NCBI RefSeq assembly: GCF_001293645.1
Contig: NZ_LBMD01000003.1
Location: 124,001-188,000 of the forward strand
DNA from: Bacillus sp. CHD6a
GTDB taxonomy: Bacteria; Bacillota; Bacilli; Bacillales; Bacillaceae_I
Length of the DNA stretch: 64,000 nt
Direction of reading: 5' to 3'
Positions 52,568-61,528 of the stretch are shown here, in pieces. The position numbers and the translations under genes are program-made. Position 1 is the stretch's first letter, and each line of letters starts with the position of its first letter. Below the pieces are notes generated by a model. That model did no database searches. It was given only the letters and a program-made list of their open reading frames with translations, and was not told where the DNA came from.

Positions 52568-53845
52568 TTATTGCATCAAGCTAGTATCTTTGGATAATTC
52601 TATTATCTTTATTAGATATTTACTCGAAGCTTTATATTTTTTCTTAGCATATAAATACATAGCTAATAGTTCTGTATATCTTATTACATATTCTTTTCTT
52701 CCTGTATTTTGAAAGAATACAATCCCAACATCTGTTACATATTCTTCGAAACTAGAAGCCTCAGTAATAAGTTGAATATATATAGTGAAATGAATTTCAT
52801 ACTCTCTATTTTGAAATAGAAGTGCTTTTTGCAATCCCTTATCTGCCCACTCTTTTGCCAACACGTAGTCATTAAGATGGTAATATTCCATAACAAGAGA
52901 ATGGTAAGAATTCAAGGATTTCTCACCGTACTCTTCCTTTTTTTTCAATGAACGCAAATAAAAATTAATTGCTTTTTCCGGTTTTCCTAAGTCAGAATTC
53001 ACATTCCCTAAATTTTGAAGTGCCATTGCTTCAAGATATGGATTTTTATTTATCTTGCATATAGAAAAAACGGAGTTATAGCATTCCTCTGCTTGAGAGA
53101 ATTCCTTCAACTTTCTATAATTTATGCCAAGTATTATATGACACTCAGCAGACCTTTCAATATCATAAATTGATTGGTAAATTTGTAGGGCGTTTTCTGC
53201 ATAAGATATTGATTTATAAATTCTCATTTTTTTACTATTCAATATAGACAACTGGTAATACAAATCCGCCTTATCTTTAATGCTGATTTTAACTGTTTCT
53301 AAATAAACCTTGCTTTCTGCTTTTTCCAAAAAAGCAATAGAAACTAAATAATTTTGATCATGGTAGTGATACAATGCTAAGGATCTATACAGAATATATT
53401 CTGACTTAGGTGGCAACTTGATTGAAAGGGAATTTAGTTCCTTAACAATACTTTTACTTTCAGCCATTTTATCCATATGCATATAGTATCTAAGGGAAAT
53501 TATCAAAAAATGAATAATGTTATTGGGGTGTTGAATTTTCTTCTCATTGTCTATTTCATTAAGAAAGGAATGATAAACTTCACTCAGTTTAGAAAAATCG
53601 CCTGAAATGACACATTCATAAACATTGTATAGTTGATCTTGATAAAAAGTGTTATCGAACTTTTGTAATGAATCTCTTGTGATATTTAGTCTTTCTAATA
53701 ATAAGTCCACTACCATTTCATCTGGGGAAATCTTGTTGTTTTCTATTTTTGAGAGATAGGAAATCGATACTATTCCACTAGAGAGTTGTTCTTGGGATAA
53801 CCCTTGTTCTTTTCGGTAATGACGGATTAATTCACCTATATGCAT
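52568..53845 (-). CDS. NprR-like peptide-responsive HTH-TPR regulator (RRNPP family)
   Basis: 425 residues (NprR is about 423). N-terminal HTH: IGELIRHYRKEQGLSQEQLS, then VSISYLSKIENNKISP; then about nine helical TPR units (for example CHIILGINYRKLKEFSQAEECY, ALQNLGNVNSDLGKPEKAINFY). Start ATG 53845 has AAAGGTG seven bases before it. A TATAAT on the minus strand at 53879-53874 suggests its own promoter. Expected to bind the re-imported peptide encoded just downstream and switch DNA binding. Targets unknown; the ABC exporter and serine hydrolase upstream on the same strand are candidates. Confidence 0.85.
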   Translation of the reverse strand: MHIGELIRHYRKEQGLSQEQLSSGIVSISYLSKIENNKISPDEMVVDLLLERLNITRDSLQKFDNTFYQDQLYNVYECVISGDFSKLSEVYHSFLNEIDNEKKIQHPNNIIHFLIISLRYYMHMDKMAESKSIVKELNSLSIKLPPKSEYILYRSLALYHYHDQNYLVSIAFLEKAESKVYLETVKISIKDKADLYYQLSILNSKKMRIYKSISYAENALQIYQSIYDIERSAECHIILGINYRKLKEFSQAEECYNSVFSICKINKNPYLEAMALQNLGNVNSDLGKPEKAINFYLRSLKKKEEYGEKSLNSYHSLVMEYYHLNDYVLAKEWADKGLQKALLFQNREYEIHFTIYIQLITEASSFEEYVTDVGIVFFQNTGRKEYVIRYTELLAMYLYAKKKYKASSKYLIKIIELSKDTSLMQ

Positions 53846-53933
53846 ACAGAACACCTTTACATATTTTTCAATAATTATACCACTTTTTTACTAATGTAAG
53901 GTGAAATTTGTATAAATATAATGTTTCATGTAA

Positions 53934-55574
53934 TTAAGAAATGGAACTTAGTGAATTTTGGGAAAGGTTTACGACTCTATCAGCTTCTTTTATTATGTTC
54001 TGGTCATGAGTAACAATGATAATGGTGATATAGCTGCTAATTCTTTTCAATGTATCCATTACTTCATTTATTTTATTGAAATCCAGATTTGAAAATGATT
54101 CATCTAATATTAATATTTCTGGTTTACTAACTATTCCTGTAGCAATAGATATAAGTTGCCTCTCACCACCAGAGAAATCATTCAAATCTTTATTTTTTTC
54201 CAAACTTGAAATTAGCATTATTCCTTCATTATCAATTTTCCGTAAAATAGTTTCATCCATATTCCTATAAGACCCGCGTTTTCTAGCATGCTGCAATTGA
54301 GTTGAGATCGTATTACCTAAAAACTGTGGAGTCTGAAAAGAAATATATATATTTCGCCGTATTTTTTCCGGATTCACGTCATAGATATCTGTTCCATCAA
54401 TAAAAATTTTATTTTTTGGTATTTCATGGAGTTTTATAAGGGAATTTACTAGGGATGTTTTTCCTATTCCGTTTTTACCTATTAGTACATTCAAATCTCC
54501 TCTTAGAAAAGAGAGATCGACTACGCTAAAAGAAGGGTTTTGATATTGCTTAATATACACTTCGCCGTTATTAAAGTTTAATTCTTCTCTGTCACCAAAT
54601 TCCTTTTCAATGCTCCAAAAATTCATTACTCTATTTACAGCTAATAAACTAGTATTGAGTTGGATGTACAATCTCAACACGGTATCAATTGGAGAAAAGA
54701 ACTTTGTAATGTACATACAGATTGCTACATATGATCCTATCGAAATGGTATTAGTAATTACACTATAGCCGCCGTATATTAATACAAACATTAATGTAAG
54801 AGATTGAATAAGTGACGTACTACCTAAGAAACTACTATATAATAGTCCACTTTTGTTTTGGGCATTAAAAGTCTTTTTTATATTTCTCAAATATGAATCA
54901 TGGTGGACACTATCTTTATTGGCCAACTTAAACATTTCGTAATTACGATTAATATTTTGAATGATTGTTGAACATTCATCTCTCGCATATAAAATTTGTT
55001 CATTTGCGTTTACTATTTTGTTATTGAAAACCCAATAATTAATAAAATATAGGGGGATAAATAAACATAATAGCATCGATAAAGGAGCGTGCAACTGATA
55101 GATAACACCAAAAATAATAAAAAATGAAGTGACCTGCATAACTAAAGGAACAATTGAGGAAAAAAGGATAGACTGGCACATTGGTATATCTTGAGTAATT
55201 AATTGAGTCATTTCTCCACTATTATTCGAGCTTTTCACCTTTTGTATTTTTAATTTGTTAAGTAAGCTTATTGCTTCTTTTCTTAATTGAAAATTACTAT
55301 TGAATACTATTTTTCCCTCTACAAGGTACGAAGAAAAAACGCAGAGAGTATAAGTGATATAAAACAATAAAACGTATAGACTGTATTCCAAAATAGAATC
55401 CATATCATTCTGCGGAAGTATTTTATCAATGAAATACATTATTATTAATGGAGTAAGAATGCCAGCAATGGTATTACAAATGGTTAAAAAAACGGAAAAA
55501 ATAATTTTTCCTAATTGCTTTTTATATAGTGAAGTTAAAAAGTTTAGTTGTTTTTTCCTTTGTTCACCAATCAT
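53934..55574 (-). CDS. ABC transporter ATP-binding/permease protein
   Basis: 546 residues. Six-helix ABC exporter membrane domain (about 1-310) fused to a nucleotide-binding domain: Walker A GKNGIGKTS, Q-loop SFQTPQFLG, signature FSGGERQLIS, Walker B EILILDES and H-loop VTHDQ. No N-terminal C39 peptidase domain, so it is not a bacteriocin-processing type. It follows the serine hydrolase by 14 bases, forming an operon, and precedes the peptide-sensing pair. Exports an unknown compound, possibly a peptide. Confidence 0.88.
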   Translation of the reverse strand: MIGEQRKKQLNFLTSLYKKQLGKIIFSVFLTICNTIAGILTPLIIMYFIDKILPQNDMDSILEYSLYVLLFYITYTLCVFSSYLVEGKIVFNSNFQLRKEAISLLNKLKIQKVKSSNNSGEMTQLITQDIPMCQSILFSSIVPLVMQVTSFFIIFGVIYQLHAPLSMLLCLFIPLYFINYWVFNNKIVNANEQILYARDECSTIIQNINRNYEMFKLANKDSVHHDSYLRNIKKTFNAQNKSGLLYSSFLGSTSLIQSLTLMFVLIYGGYSVITNTISIGSYVAICMYITKFFSPIDTVLRLYIQLNTSLLAVNRVMNFWSIEKEFGDREELNFNNGEVYIKQYQNPSFSVVDLSFLRGDLNVLIGKNGIGKTSLVNSLIKLHEIPKNKIFIDGTDIYDVNPEKIRRNIYISFQTPQFLGNTISTQLQHARKRGSYRNMDETILRKIDNEGIMLISSLEKNKDLNDFSGGERQLISIATGIVSKPEILILDESFSNLDFNKINEVMDTLKRISSYITIIIVTHDQNIIKEADRVVNLSQNSLSSIS

Positions 55575-55588
55575 TAGTCTCTACCTCT

Positions 55589-56659
55589 TCATCGCTTAAT
55601 TTCAAGATAATCAATCAAGTAATTTCTCAATAATGCATAGTAGATACTATCGTCATTGTCTAGGATTCGCGCTGTGAACACGACAATCAAATCTTCTTCT
55701 GGTACAATAAATATGCCTTGCCCCAAACCGCCAGATGCAAAGAAATATTCTTTTCCTCTCCCATATTTGCCTATCCACCATTGGTATCCATATCCATCTG
55801 TTTGTATATAACTTCCATCAGAATAAATTTTTGTACTTTCCTCCACCCAGCCTTCTGGCAATAATCTCTCTTCTTTCCAAACACCATCGTGTAGCATAAG
55901 GTAGCCTATTTTAGCCAAATCATTGGGACGAATATACAGGCCTCTTCCTCCTTTATAGTGCTCCCCTTGCTTTTCCCACTCATATTTATCTATTTTTAAT
56001 GGGCTAAATAGATTTTCCTCTGCAAAGTCAAGTAGGTTTTGACCAGTGGCTCGTTCTACTATAATGGCTAATATATTTGATGTTCCAGAATTGTATGTGA
56101 ATATAGTGTCAGGCTCTTGCACGAAAGGTTTAGTGAGAACATAATTAATCATATCGCTTTGCCCTTTAAAAGCAGTTTCAGAATCTTTGTTCCACTCAAT
56201 ACCAGATCTCATCGTCAATAAATCTTTTACTGTTAGAGTTTTAAGGATTTCGTAATTTTCCATTTCCTTGATCTCCGGAATGAAATCTTCAATAGGCTGT
56301 TCTGCACCTTCCATATGCCCGTTATGTATAGCCATTCCGATAAGGATAGAAACAACACTTTTGGTGACAGAATTGACGGAATAAGTTGTGTCATTGGTAT
56401 TTAATCCATGCCCGTAATCTACTACGACCTTCCCTTCTTTTATGACAAGCATGGTGTGGATTTCGGGCCGTTTTTCAAGTGCTTGATACAGACCATTTTT
56501 CTTATCAGAAGAGAATACTATTTCTTCCTCAGTTGCAACTTCCCAGGTTTCTTCGGGGTAAGAAATTTGGGAGGTGCTGGTTGCTTTCTTCTCTATAGAG
56601 TAATAGCTTACCATTACCACTAGACCAATCAACAGGATGAATCCAAGTGTTCTTTTCAT
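55589..56659 (-). CDS. Serine hydrolase (class C beta-lactamase-related)
   Basis: About 356 residues with an N-terminal signal or anchor helix (FILLIGLVVMVSYY). Catalytic motifs are SVTK (SxxK), YNSG (Tyr-x-Asn/Ser type) and, near the C-terminus, the FASGGLGQG box in the HTG/KTG position. Family members are D-aminopeptidases, esterases or penicillin-binding-like enzymes. The ATG at 56659 is favoured, with AGGAG eight bases upstream. First gene of an operon with the ABC exporter; it may process or degrade the exported molecule, which is inference. Confidence 0.85.
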   Translation of the reverse strand: MKRTLGFILLIGLVVMVSYYSIEKKATSTSQISYPEETWEVATEEEIVFSSDKKNGLYQALEKRPEIHTMLVIKEGKVVVDYGHGLNTNDTTYSVNSVTKSVVSILIGMAIHNGHMEGAEQPIEDFIPEIKEMENYEILKTLTVKDLLTMRSGIEWNKDSETAFKGQSDMINYVLTKPFVQEPDTIFTYNSGTSNILAIIVERATGQNLLDFAEENLFSPLKIDKYEWEKQGEHYKGGRGLYIRPNDLAKIGYLMLHDGVWKEERLLPEGWVEESTKIYSDGSYIQTDGYGYQWWIGKYGRGKEYFFASGGLGQGIFIVPEEDLIVVFTARILDNDDSIYYALLRNYLIDYLEIKR

Positions 56660-56827
56660 CATTAATCTCCTAACTATTTTCAGTTCTATCAACCTATCTT
56701 TATACTAACATTTAATTACAATTTTGTATTAATATTCTTTCTGTGCTTCGCTATGTGGAAACCAGAGGACAGTCTCCTTTTTCCCTTCCCTCGCCATGTT
56801 ATCATTAATACCAAAGGGGTGGTTATA

Positions 56828-57883
56828 TTGGAAAATAACGAAATAAAAGTAAGTGGCTTAATAAGTGAAGAAGCTATGAAGGAATATATGGTGTTTCATT
56901 CGAACAAAACAAGAATATGGTATGTGATTTTATCCGTTATACTCTATTCTAGCTTGATACCTATAGCAATCCCTGATGTATCCATCATTTTCATGGTAGT
57001 TGCCAGTTTGTTTATGGGCACCATTGTTTGGTTTATGGTACCGAAGATGTATTCAAGGAAAGGGATTAAAGAATATAGAAGTGATCAGTTGATGCAGCAA
57101 GAGGTTTTCTACACAATCAATGCAGAGGGAATTTATCAAAAAGTGAGAAGGTCAGAAATGCTGACAAGATGGGAAGACATTCGCTCCATTCATGAAACCA
57201 AAAACCTGTTTTTATTTTACGCGTCTAAAAACAAAGCAATTGTCATACCGCAAAAATTCCTTTTGAAAAGTGAGATGCAACGTTTGCGTCAGCTTATCAA
57301 GGAAAATGGGAATTCTAAGGGTGCTACCTATGAATACACGGAGCCGGTTGTGAGAAAACAATCAGAGCACCCCGATGGTGTAAGCTTTACCATCTTTATT
57401 AGTGAAAAGATGTATATTGCCCATATTCATTTCCTCGCAAGAAAATCGAAGGTGTTGTTTCCGATGTGGGTTGGTATGCTTTATATTCTTTTAGCACTGC
57501 TCTTGTTCAAGGAAATAACCATTCTCATCGCAGCATTTGCAGTAGTTATCAGCATAGCCACCAGATTTTTGTTATCAACCGTTATTAATTGGAAGGCTGC
57601 ATCAGAATACAGAAGTGACCGACGCATGCATAATGACATTCATTTAGAGGTAAGCCCAGCTGGAATTATCCAAACCCTATCAAACTCGCAGGCTGACTTT
57701 ACGTGGGATAACATTTTATCTATCCACGAAACGAAGACGGCATTCCTCTTTTTCTTTTCAAAAAACAGAGCAATCATCCTGCCGCAAACATACCTCAACC
57801 ACGAAGAAAAAGAAAAGTTAAAAAACATCATCAACGAACATGCAAGATCGAAAAAAGTTGTGTATATGGATAAAGCGAGCTGA
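56828..57883 (+). CDS. Duplicated YcxB-like membrane protein
   Basis: 351 residues made of two homologous halves. Each has a start strand segment, two hydrophobic helices, then a YcxB-type C-terminal domain (RWEDIRSIHETKNLFLFYASKNKAIVIPQ; TWDNILSIHETKTAFLFFFSKNRAIILPQ). Usual YcxB proteins have one such unit, so this is a tandem fusion. TTG start at 56828 behind AAAGGGGTGG. Function unknown. Confidence 0.85.
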   Translation: MENNEIKVSGLISEEAMKEYMVFHSNKTRIWYVILSVILYSSLIPIAIPDVSIIFMVVASLFMGTIVWFMVPKMYSRKGIKEYRSDQLMQQEVFYTINAEGIYQKVRRSEMLTRWEDIRSIHETKNLFLFYASKNKAIVIPQKFLLKSEMQRLRQLIKENGNSKGATYEYTEPVVRKQSEHPDGVSFTIFISEKMYIAHIHFLARKSKVLFPMWVGMLYILLALLLFKEITILIAAFAVVISIATRFLLSTVINWKAASEYRSDRRMHNDIHLEVSPAGIIQTLSNSQADFTWDNILSIHETKTAFLFFFSKNRAIILPQTYLNHEEKEKLKNIINEHARSKKVVYMDKAS

Positions 57884-57887
57884 AAAA

Positions 57888-57921
57888 GAAAAGCATCTGT
57901 TGGGAAAACAGGTGCTTTTTT
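57888..57921 (+). terminator. Rho-independent terminator
   Basis: AAAAGCATCTGTT and AACAGGTGCTTTTTT stem with T tract. Confidence 0.88.
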
Positions 57922-58006
57922 GGATGGACGTAGGTTGAACTGGATAAAAGGAATGTCTCAGCTCCTATTCTCATAGGCTTAGAGTAAAAGAAGGGAGCTG
58001 GTCTCA

Positions 58007-58288
58007 ATGCTTGAGTGGAGTGCTGTTATTGCAGCTGTCACGTTTATCATTCTCGTCATCTATTTGATTATGACATTAAGAAAAGTAATGACCACACTTG
58101 CTGAAACGGAACAAACGCTGTCTGACGCACGGACAGCGGTGAACGGAATAACAGAGGAGGCAAAGGATTTAATTCAGAAAGCCAACCAAATTTCTGATGA
58201 TGTAAAAGGAAAAATGAAAGCTGTAGATCCTTTAATTGAGTCCGCTCATGATGTAGGAGATATGATACACAATGTTAGTTCAAATTAA
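58007..58288 (+). CDS. DUF948 family protein
   Basis: 93 residues: one N-terminal membrane helix (VIAAVTFIILVIYLIM) and a heptad-patterned cytoplasmic tail (TLAETEQTLSDARTAVNGITEEA...). This is the DUF948 layout of general-stress membrane proteins in bacilli. AAGGGAGC ribosome binding site. It is a single-gene unit. Confidence 0.85.
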   Translation: MLEWSAVIAAVTFIILVIYLIMTLRKVMTTLAETEQTLSDARTAVNGITEEAKDLIQKANQISDDVKGKMKAVDPLIESAHDVGDMIHNVSSN

Positions 58289-58304
58289 GTTGAAGTAATA
58301 GGAC

Positions 58305-58344
58305 AAACAGGTCCGTCGCATGGGATGCAACGGACCTGTTTAAA
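58305..58344 (+). terminator. Hairpin after the DUF948 gene
   Basis: AAACAGGTCCGT and ACGGACCTGTTT perfect 12-bp stem, weak T tail. Confidence 0.75.
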
Positions 58345-58353
58345 ATTTGACGT

Positions 58354-58395
58354 GTTTTTTTGACTATTTGCTCTAGTTTTTTGACTAACTCATCT
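58354..58395 (+). repeat. 21-bp period TTGACTA pair
   Basis: TTTTTTTGACTATTTG and TTTTTTGACTAACTC have GACT at 58362 and 58383, exactly 21 bp apart, like the array at 27465. Confidence 0.6.
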
Positions 58396-58447
58396 TTTCT
58401 CGGCTCGCTTTGAGAGATGGCCAATTCCCACTCTCCTCATGTGTTCA

Positions 58448-58620
58448 GAGGGACGGTCCTTTGCTTCCTTACTTTACGATATGATATTTTATCGAAAGGA
58501 TTTGACTCGTGAGGTATTCACTTCCAGGTGTTAAAAAAATTATTCTACCTTGTGCAGTATTTCGCGAGTTCTACTGAAAAAAGATAGAAAAGAAGCAGAG
58601 GTCCGTCCCCCCGCTTCTCC
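58448..58620. repeat. Roughly 175-bp dispersed repeat, copy 1
   Basis: Starts GAGGGACGGTCCTTTGCTTCC and ends AAGCAGAGGTCCGTCCCC; the ends are imperfect inverted repeats of about 20 bp. Nearly the same sequence occurs at 59280, with a centre-deleted copy at 60507 and a right end only at 59749. Confidence 0.85.
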
Positions 58621-58640
58621 CATTAGCTACCTCTTTTCAT

Positions 58641-59012
58641 TTACTCGTACTTTAATGCTGAGACAAAGTCAAAGTTTCCTGCAGATGTAATATTATTTTT
58701 GTACTCAAAATTGTAAATTAGAATAACTGCATTATATGTTTTCTTGATATTACAGATTTCCTGTATTTTTGGTAAGATAATTTCTTCATAGGAACATCCA
58801 TTTAACAAAAAATTGATTTCATTACTACTTTTGTTATAAACTGCTTTTTCTATAGTATCCTCATCCGTTTCATCTATATCAATTTTAAAGTCTTTAAAGA
58901 ATTGGGAAGGGATTGATTCTCCGTCGTCATCATATCCTAAATCGACATACTCTCCTATTGAATTACCACTAAAATTTCCAAACCAAATAGATACCCATCC
59001 TTTTTTCTCCAT
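58641..59012 (-). CDS. Imm22 family immunity protein
   Basis: 123 residues with the Imm22 pattern: VSIWFGNFSGNSIGEYVDLGYDDDGESIPSQFFKDF at the start and the acidic DIDETDEDTIEKAV following. AGGAGGATC lies upstream. It directly follows the 3' remnant of a toxin-like gene on the same strand, the standard toxin-then-immunity order. Apparently intact although its toxin is dead. Confidence 0.8.
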   Translation of the reverse strand: MEKKGWVSIWFGNFSGNSIGEYVDLGYDDDGESIPSQFFKDFKIDIDETDEDTIEKAVYNKSSNEINFLLNGCSYEEIILPKIQEICNIKKTYNAVILIYNFEYKNNITSAGNFDFVSALKYE

Positions 59013-59024
59013 TAAATGATCCTC

Positions 59025-59271
59025 CTAATTTAACCTTAGTCCTGATGGTAAAGATGAAATGCCACCCTCGAGTCTATAGTTGGCCCAATTATTAAGTCTT
59101 CTTATAAATGTATTATAGTCTATAGAAGTATCTACTATCGCTAGCAATTCATTATGTGCTCAAGTTGAACCTAATCCTCCATGTACACCATCTGGATTAA
59201 AAAATTTTACATCTGATATAACAGTTCTTAATTCTTTGATCTCTTCTGCACTAATATTCCAATACTTAAAT
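59025..59271 (-). pseudogene. C-terminal remnant of a polymorphic toxin
   Basis: The minus strand reads QFKYWNISAEEIKELRTVIS...FNPDGVHGGLGST, an in-frame TGA, then AHNELLAIVDTSIDYNTFIRR to LPSGLRLN and stop, 13 bases before the Imm22 gene. The 5' side is cut off by a dispersed repeat (copy 2). The order and size fit the C-terminal toxin domain paired with Imm22; toxin type not identified. Confidence 0.65.
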
Positions 59272-59279
59272 TGTATTCA

Positions 59280-59455
59280 GAGGGACGGTCCTTTGCTTCC
59301 TTACTTTACGATATTTATCAAAAGGATTTGACTCGAGAGGTATTCATTTCGGGTTGTTAGAAAAATATTTAGTTGTTTCTACCTTGTTCAGTATTTCGTG
59401 AGTTCTAGGGATAAAAGATAGAAAAGAAGCAGAGGTCCGTCCCCCTGCTTCTTCT
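59280..59455. repeat. Roughly 175-bp dispersed repeat, copy 2
   Basis: AGGGACGGTCCTTTGCTTCC at the left and AGAAGCAGAGGTCCGTCCCC at the right. The inner sequence (TTTATCAAAAGGATTTGACTC, TATTTCGTGAGTTCTA) aligns with copy 1 almost throughout. Confidence 0.85.
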
Positions 59456-59470
59456 CAAACCTTTAATAAT

Positions 59471-59722
59471 CTACCAATTATCTATCGCCTCTTGAAAGCT
59501 GTCTTCTAAGTATTCATCAAAGGAACTATACCTTACAACTTCTTTCTTGCTAAATTCATCCCACCTGATTATGTTATTTTGTTCCGTATCTAGACAATAT
59601 ATAAATTCTTCTACATTCTGAATAACTACATAATGATGGGGTAAATCTAATTCCCTATACTTTTTAGTAACTTCCTCAACTGAACAACAGCTTTCATTTT
59701 CTATTCCAAGTACATTAACTCA
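59471..59722 (-). pseudogene. SMI1/KNR4 (SUKH) immunity gene, 3' fragment
   Basis: The frame reads VNVLGIENESCCSVEEV, LPHHYVVIQNVEEFIYCLDT, EQNNIIRWDEFSKKEVVRY, FDEYLEDSFQEAIDNW and stop. This is the C-terminal half of a SUKH protein, including the usual SFDEYLE end. The N-terminal half is replaced by repeat DNA at about 59725-59785. Confidence 0.75.
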
Positions 59723-59748
59723 ACCGTTGCTTAAAGGTGCGAGAATGA

Positions 59749-59784
59749 GAGGAGGAAGCAGAGGTGCGTCCCCGTGCTTCCCTA
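59749..59784. repeat. Right-end fragment of the dispersed repeat
   Basis: GAGGAAGCAGAGGTGCGTCCCCGTGCTTCC matches the right terminus of copies 1 and 2. Confidence 0.65.
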
Positions 59785-59789
59785 GGTTG

Positions 59790-60339
59790 TTTTGAATGTT
59801 CGATTAATAGTGTAAAGGCATTACAACAAAAACAAATTTTTAATAATGAAAGGCGCTGCGAAGAAGTCACTATGGGAACCCCTACAGAAGTTGATGGTAT
59901 TTTATTCAGATCAAAATCAGAAAGTAACCTTTATAAGCAATTACAAGCATTTGATAGTAACATATTATCTGAAATGTTATTTACAAAAGTAAAAGTCCGT
60001 GAAAGGGAAGAATACTATAATCCAGACTTTTATTTACCATTATTTAATTTATTTTTAGAATATCGAGGATACAATGCAATAACACCTGAACAGAAGTACC
60101 ATTGAAGTAAGACATATGCACTTGCTAGGAAAATAAAAAATGGGTTAAAAAACCATTTGATATGGAATTCTATAAATTATAGGAATTTCTGTAAGTTATT
60201 AGTCATAGCACCAAGAGAAATTCTGTTTTATGAGAAAGGAAACGAGCAAAAATTCAAGTATAAAAAATGCTTACATTGCGGCCAAAATTCTGTCCAATTA
60301 AGTATTTTCTCTAATAAATGTTTTTTATGTGGAATGTGA
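59790..60339 (+). pseudogene. Zinc-ribbon nuclease-like gene, nonsense and 5'-truncated
   Basis: One frame reads CFECSINSVKALQQ..., VDGILFRSKSESNLYKQLQ, YYNPDFYLPLFNLFLEYRGY, a TGA (60103-60105), then SKTYALARKIKNGLKNH... and CLHCGQN...NKCFLCGM. NPDFYLP...LEYRGY resembles a PD-(D/E)xK nuclease core (usually PDF-LP-ExKG), and two CxxC pairs form a zinc ribbon. The 5' end merges into repeat DNA. Confidence 0.6.
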
Positions 60340-60506
60340 AAATTAAGGGGCGAAGGTAATAACCTTTAGCCTGGGTGATCCCTTATTGTTTACTGAGGCA
60401 ATTCACCTCTGTTTTCAGTCATTTTCCCGGCTAACGTATCGGTAACATAATATCGCTGGTACACAAAAGTATCCGCAGTATATCTGATTAGTAATCAGAT
60501 GAAGCG

Positions 60507-60583
60507 GGAGACGGTCCTTTGCTTCCTTACTTTGAGGTATAAAGATAGAAAAGAAGCAGAGGTCCGTCCCCATGCTTCTTTGA
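60507..60583. repeat. Centre-deleted copy of the dispersed repeat
   Basis: GGAGACGGTCCTTTGCTTCCTTACTTT is joined directly to AAAGATAGAAAAGAAGCAGAGGTCCGTCCCC. The middle 100 bp of copies 1 and 2 is missing, leaving the two inverted ends as a hairpin. Confidence 0.8.
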
Positions 60584-60605
60584 AGGAAGATTTACTCGCC
60601 CAGAT

Positions 60606-60905
60606 ATGGTACTTAGCATTGATTATGAAGGCTATAATAAATGGTTTTTAGAATTTAGGCCTAGTATTCCCGGACGTCTTTATTCATCTTTCTCAAATAT
60701 TATTCACCTGTATGGTCGAATATCAATAAATGAGATACTCGATTCAGATAAATTTACAATCGTTGTTAACGATGAAAAAGATTTCGATATGATAAAGAGA
60801 AGGCCGCCTGTATCCCTTCGAGCCAATTTATATGTAATGCTTATTGATCTTGAGTGGGGCAAAATTGTAAAAGAAGAGATTTTATGTAGATATAGGAAGG
60901 ATTAA
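60606..60905 (+). CDS. Hypothetical protein, probably a 5'-truncated fragment
   Basis: 99 codons from an ATG without ribosome binding site. The open frame continues upstream (EGRFTRPDMVLSIDYEGYNKWFLEFRP) into the repeat at 60507-60583, so the real start has been lost. The body (PGRLYSSFSNIIHLYGRI, FTIVVNDEKDFDMIKRRPP) is not recognised. Likely another immunity-type remnant. Confidence 0.4.
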   Translation: MVLSIDYEGYNKWFLEFRPSIPGRLYSSFSNIIHLYGRISINEILDSDKFTIVVNDEKDFDMIKRRPPVSLRANLYVMLIDLEWGKIVKEEILCRYRKD

Positions 60906-61239
60906 ATTATGAGGATTATGCCAATTAAACAGCATGGTCCTTTTTTGAGATGGAGTAACTGTGACAATTAAGCCCGCCAAATCAACTCTGGCCAAGTAAG
61001 TAAAATTAACTCTCAAAATACTCCTTTATTCTTTATCTGATCTCCAAAGTATCACGGGACTTGGGGATATAGTTACATTTAGCTGTCCTCCCTAGATAAG
61101 GATTTGTCTTTTTTCAGTGCAAAGGGTTAACTAACAATTCACCTAATAATATCCAATGAACTAACGCTATAATTTTTTCATAATTCATTAAATCTTTGTA
61201 TATAATGTTACAAAAATATATTATACAGGTGGTGGCATA
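60906..61239. other. Gene-free interval
   Basis: About 330 bases without a supported gene. A TATAAT-like -10 (about 61201-61206) sits in front of the next small gene; nothing else is recognisable. Confidence 0.5.
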
Positions 61240-61407
61240 ATGGATTTTGAACTTTTATTGGATAGATTACTAGGTGAACGAGAAGTTATTCACGAAGTTG
61301 AATGTTCAGTCTGTGGAGATTATGAAATTTATTATAGAGATCCAATTACAAAAGAGAATATCGGTCGAGCATGTGAGTTTTGTATATATGTGCAGAGATT
61401 CAACTAG
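61240..61407 (+). CDS. 55-residue zinc-ribbon-like protein
   Basis: MDFELLLDRLLGEREVIHEV, then CSVCGDYEIYYRDP and CEFCIYVQRFN: two CxxC pairs 27 residues apart, a typical zinc-binding hairpin. AGGTGGTG lies before the ATG and a TATAAT upstream; a terminator follows. No family name; such proteins bind nucleic acid or partner proteins. Confidence 0.6.
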   Translation: MDFELLLDRLLGEREVIHEVECSVCGDYEIYYRDPITKENIGRACEFCIYVQRFN

Positions 61408-61456
61408 CAAGACCTAAATTTACAATATATTAATGGATTCATTAAGATGATAAAAT

Positions 61457-61489
61457 AACCACCCTTAAGGGCAATGGGTGGTTCAATTT
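61457..61489. terminator. Terminator between converging genes
   Basis: AACCACCC and GGGTGGTT perfect stem with short T/A tracts on either side. Confidence 0.7.
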
Positions 61490-61528
61490 TGATTCTACTC
61501 CTACTTCAGTTAATAAACATTTAAATAC

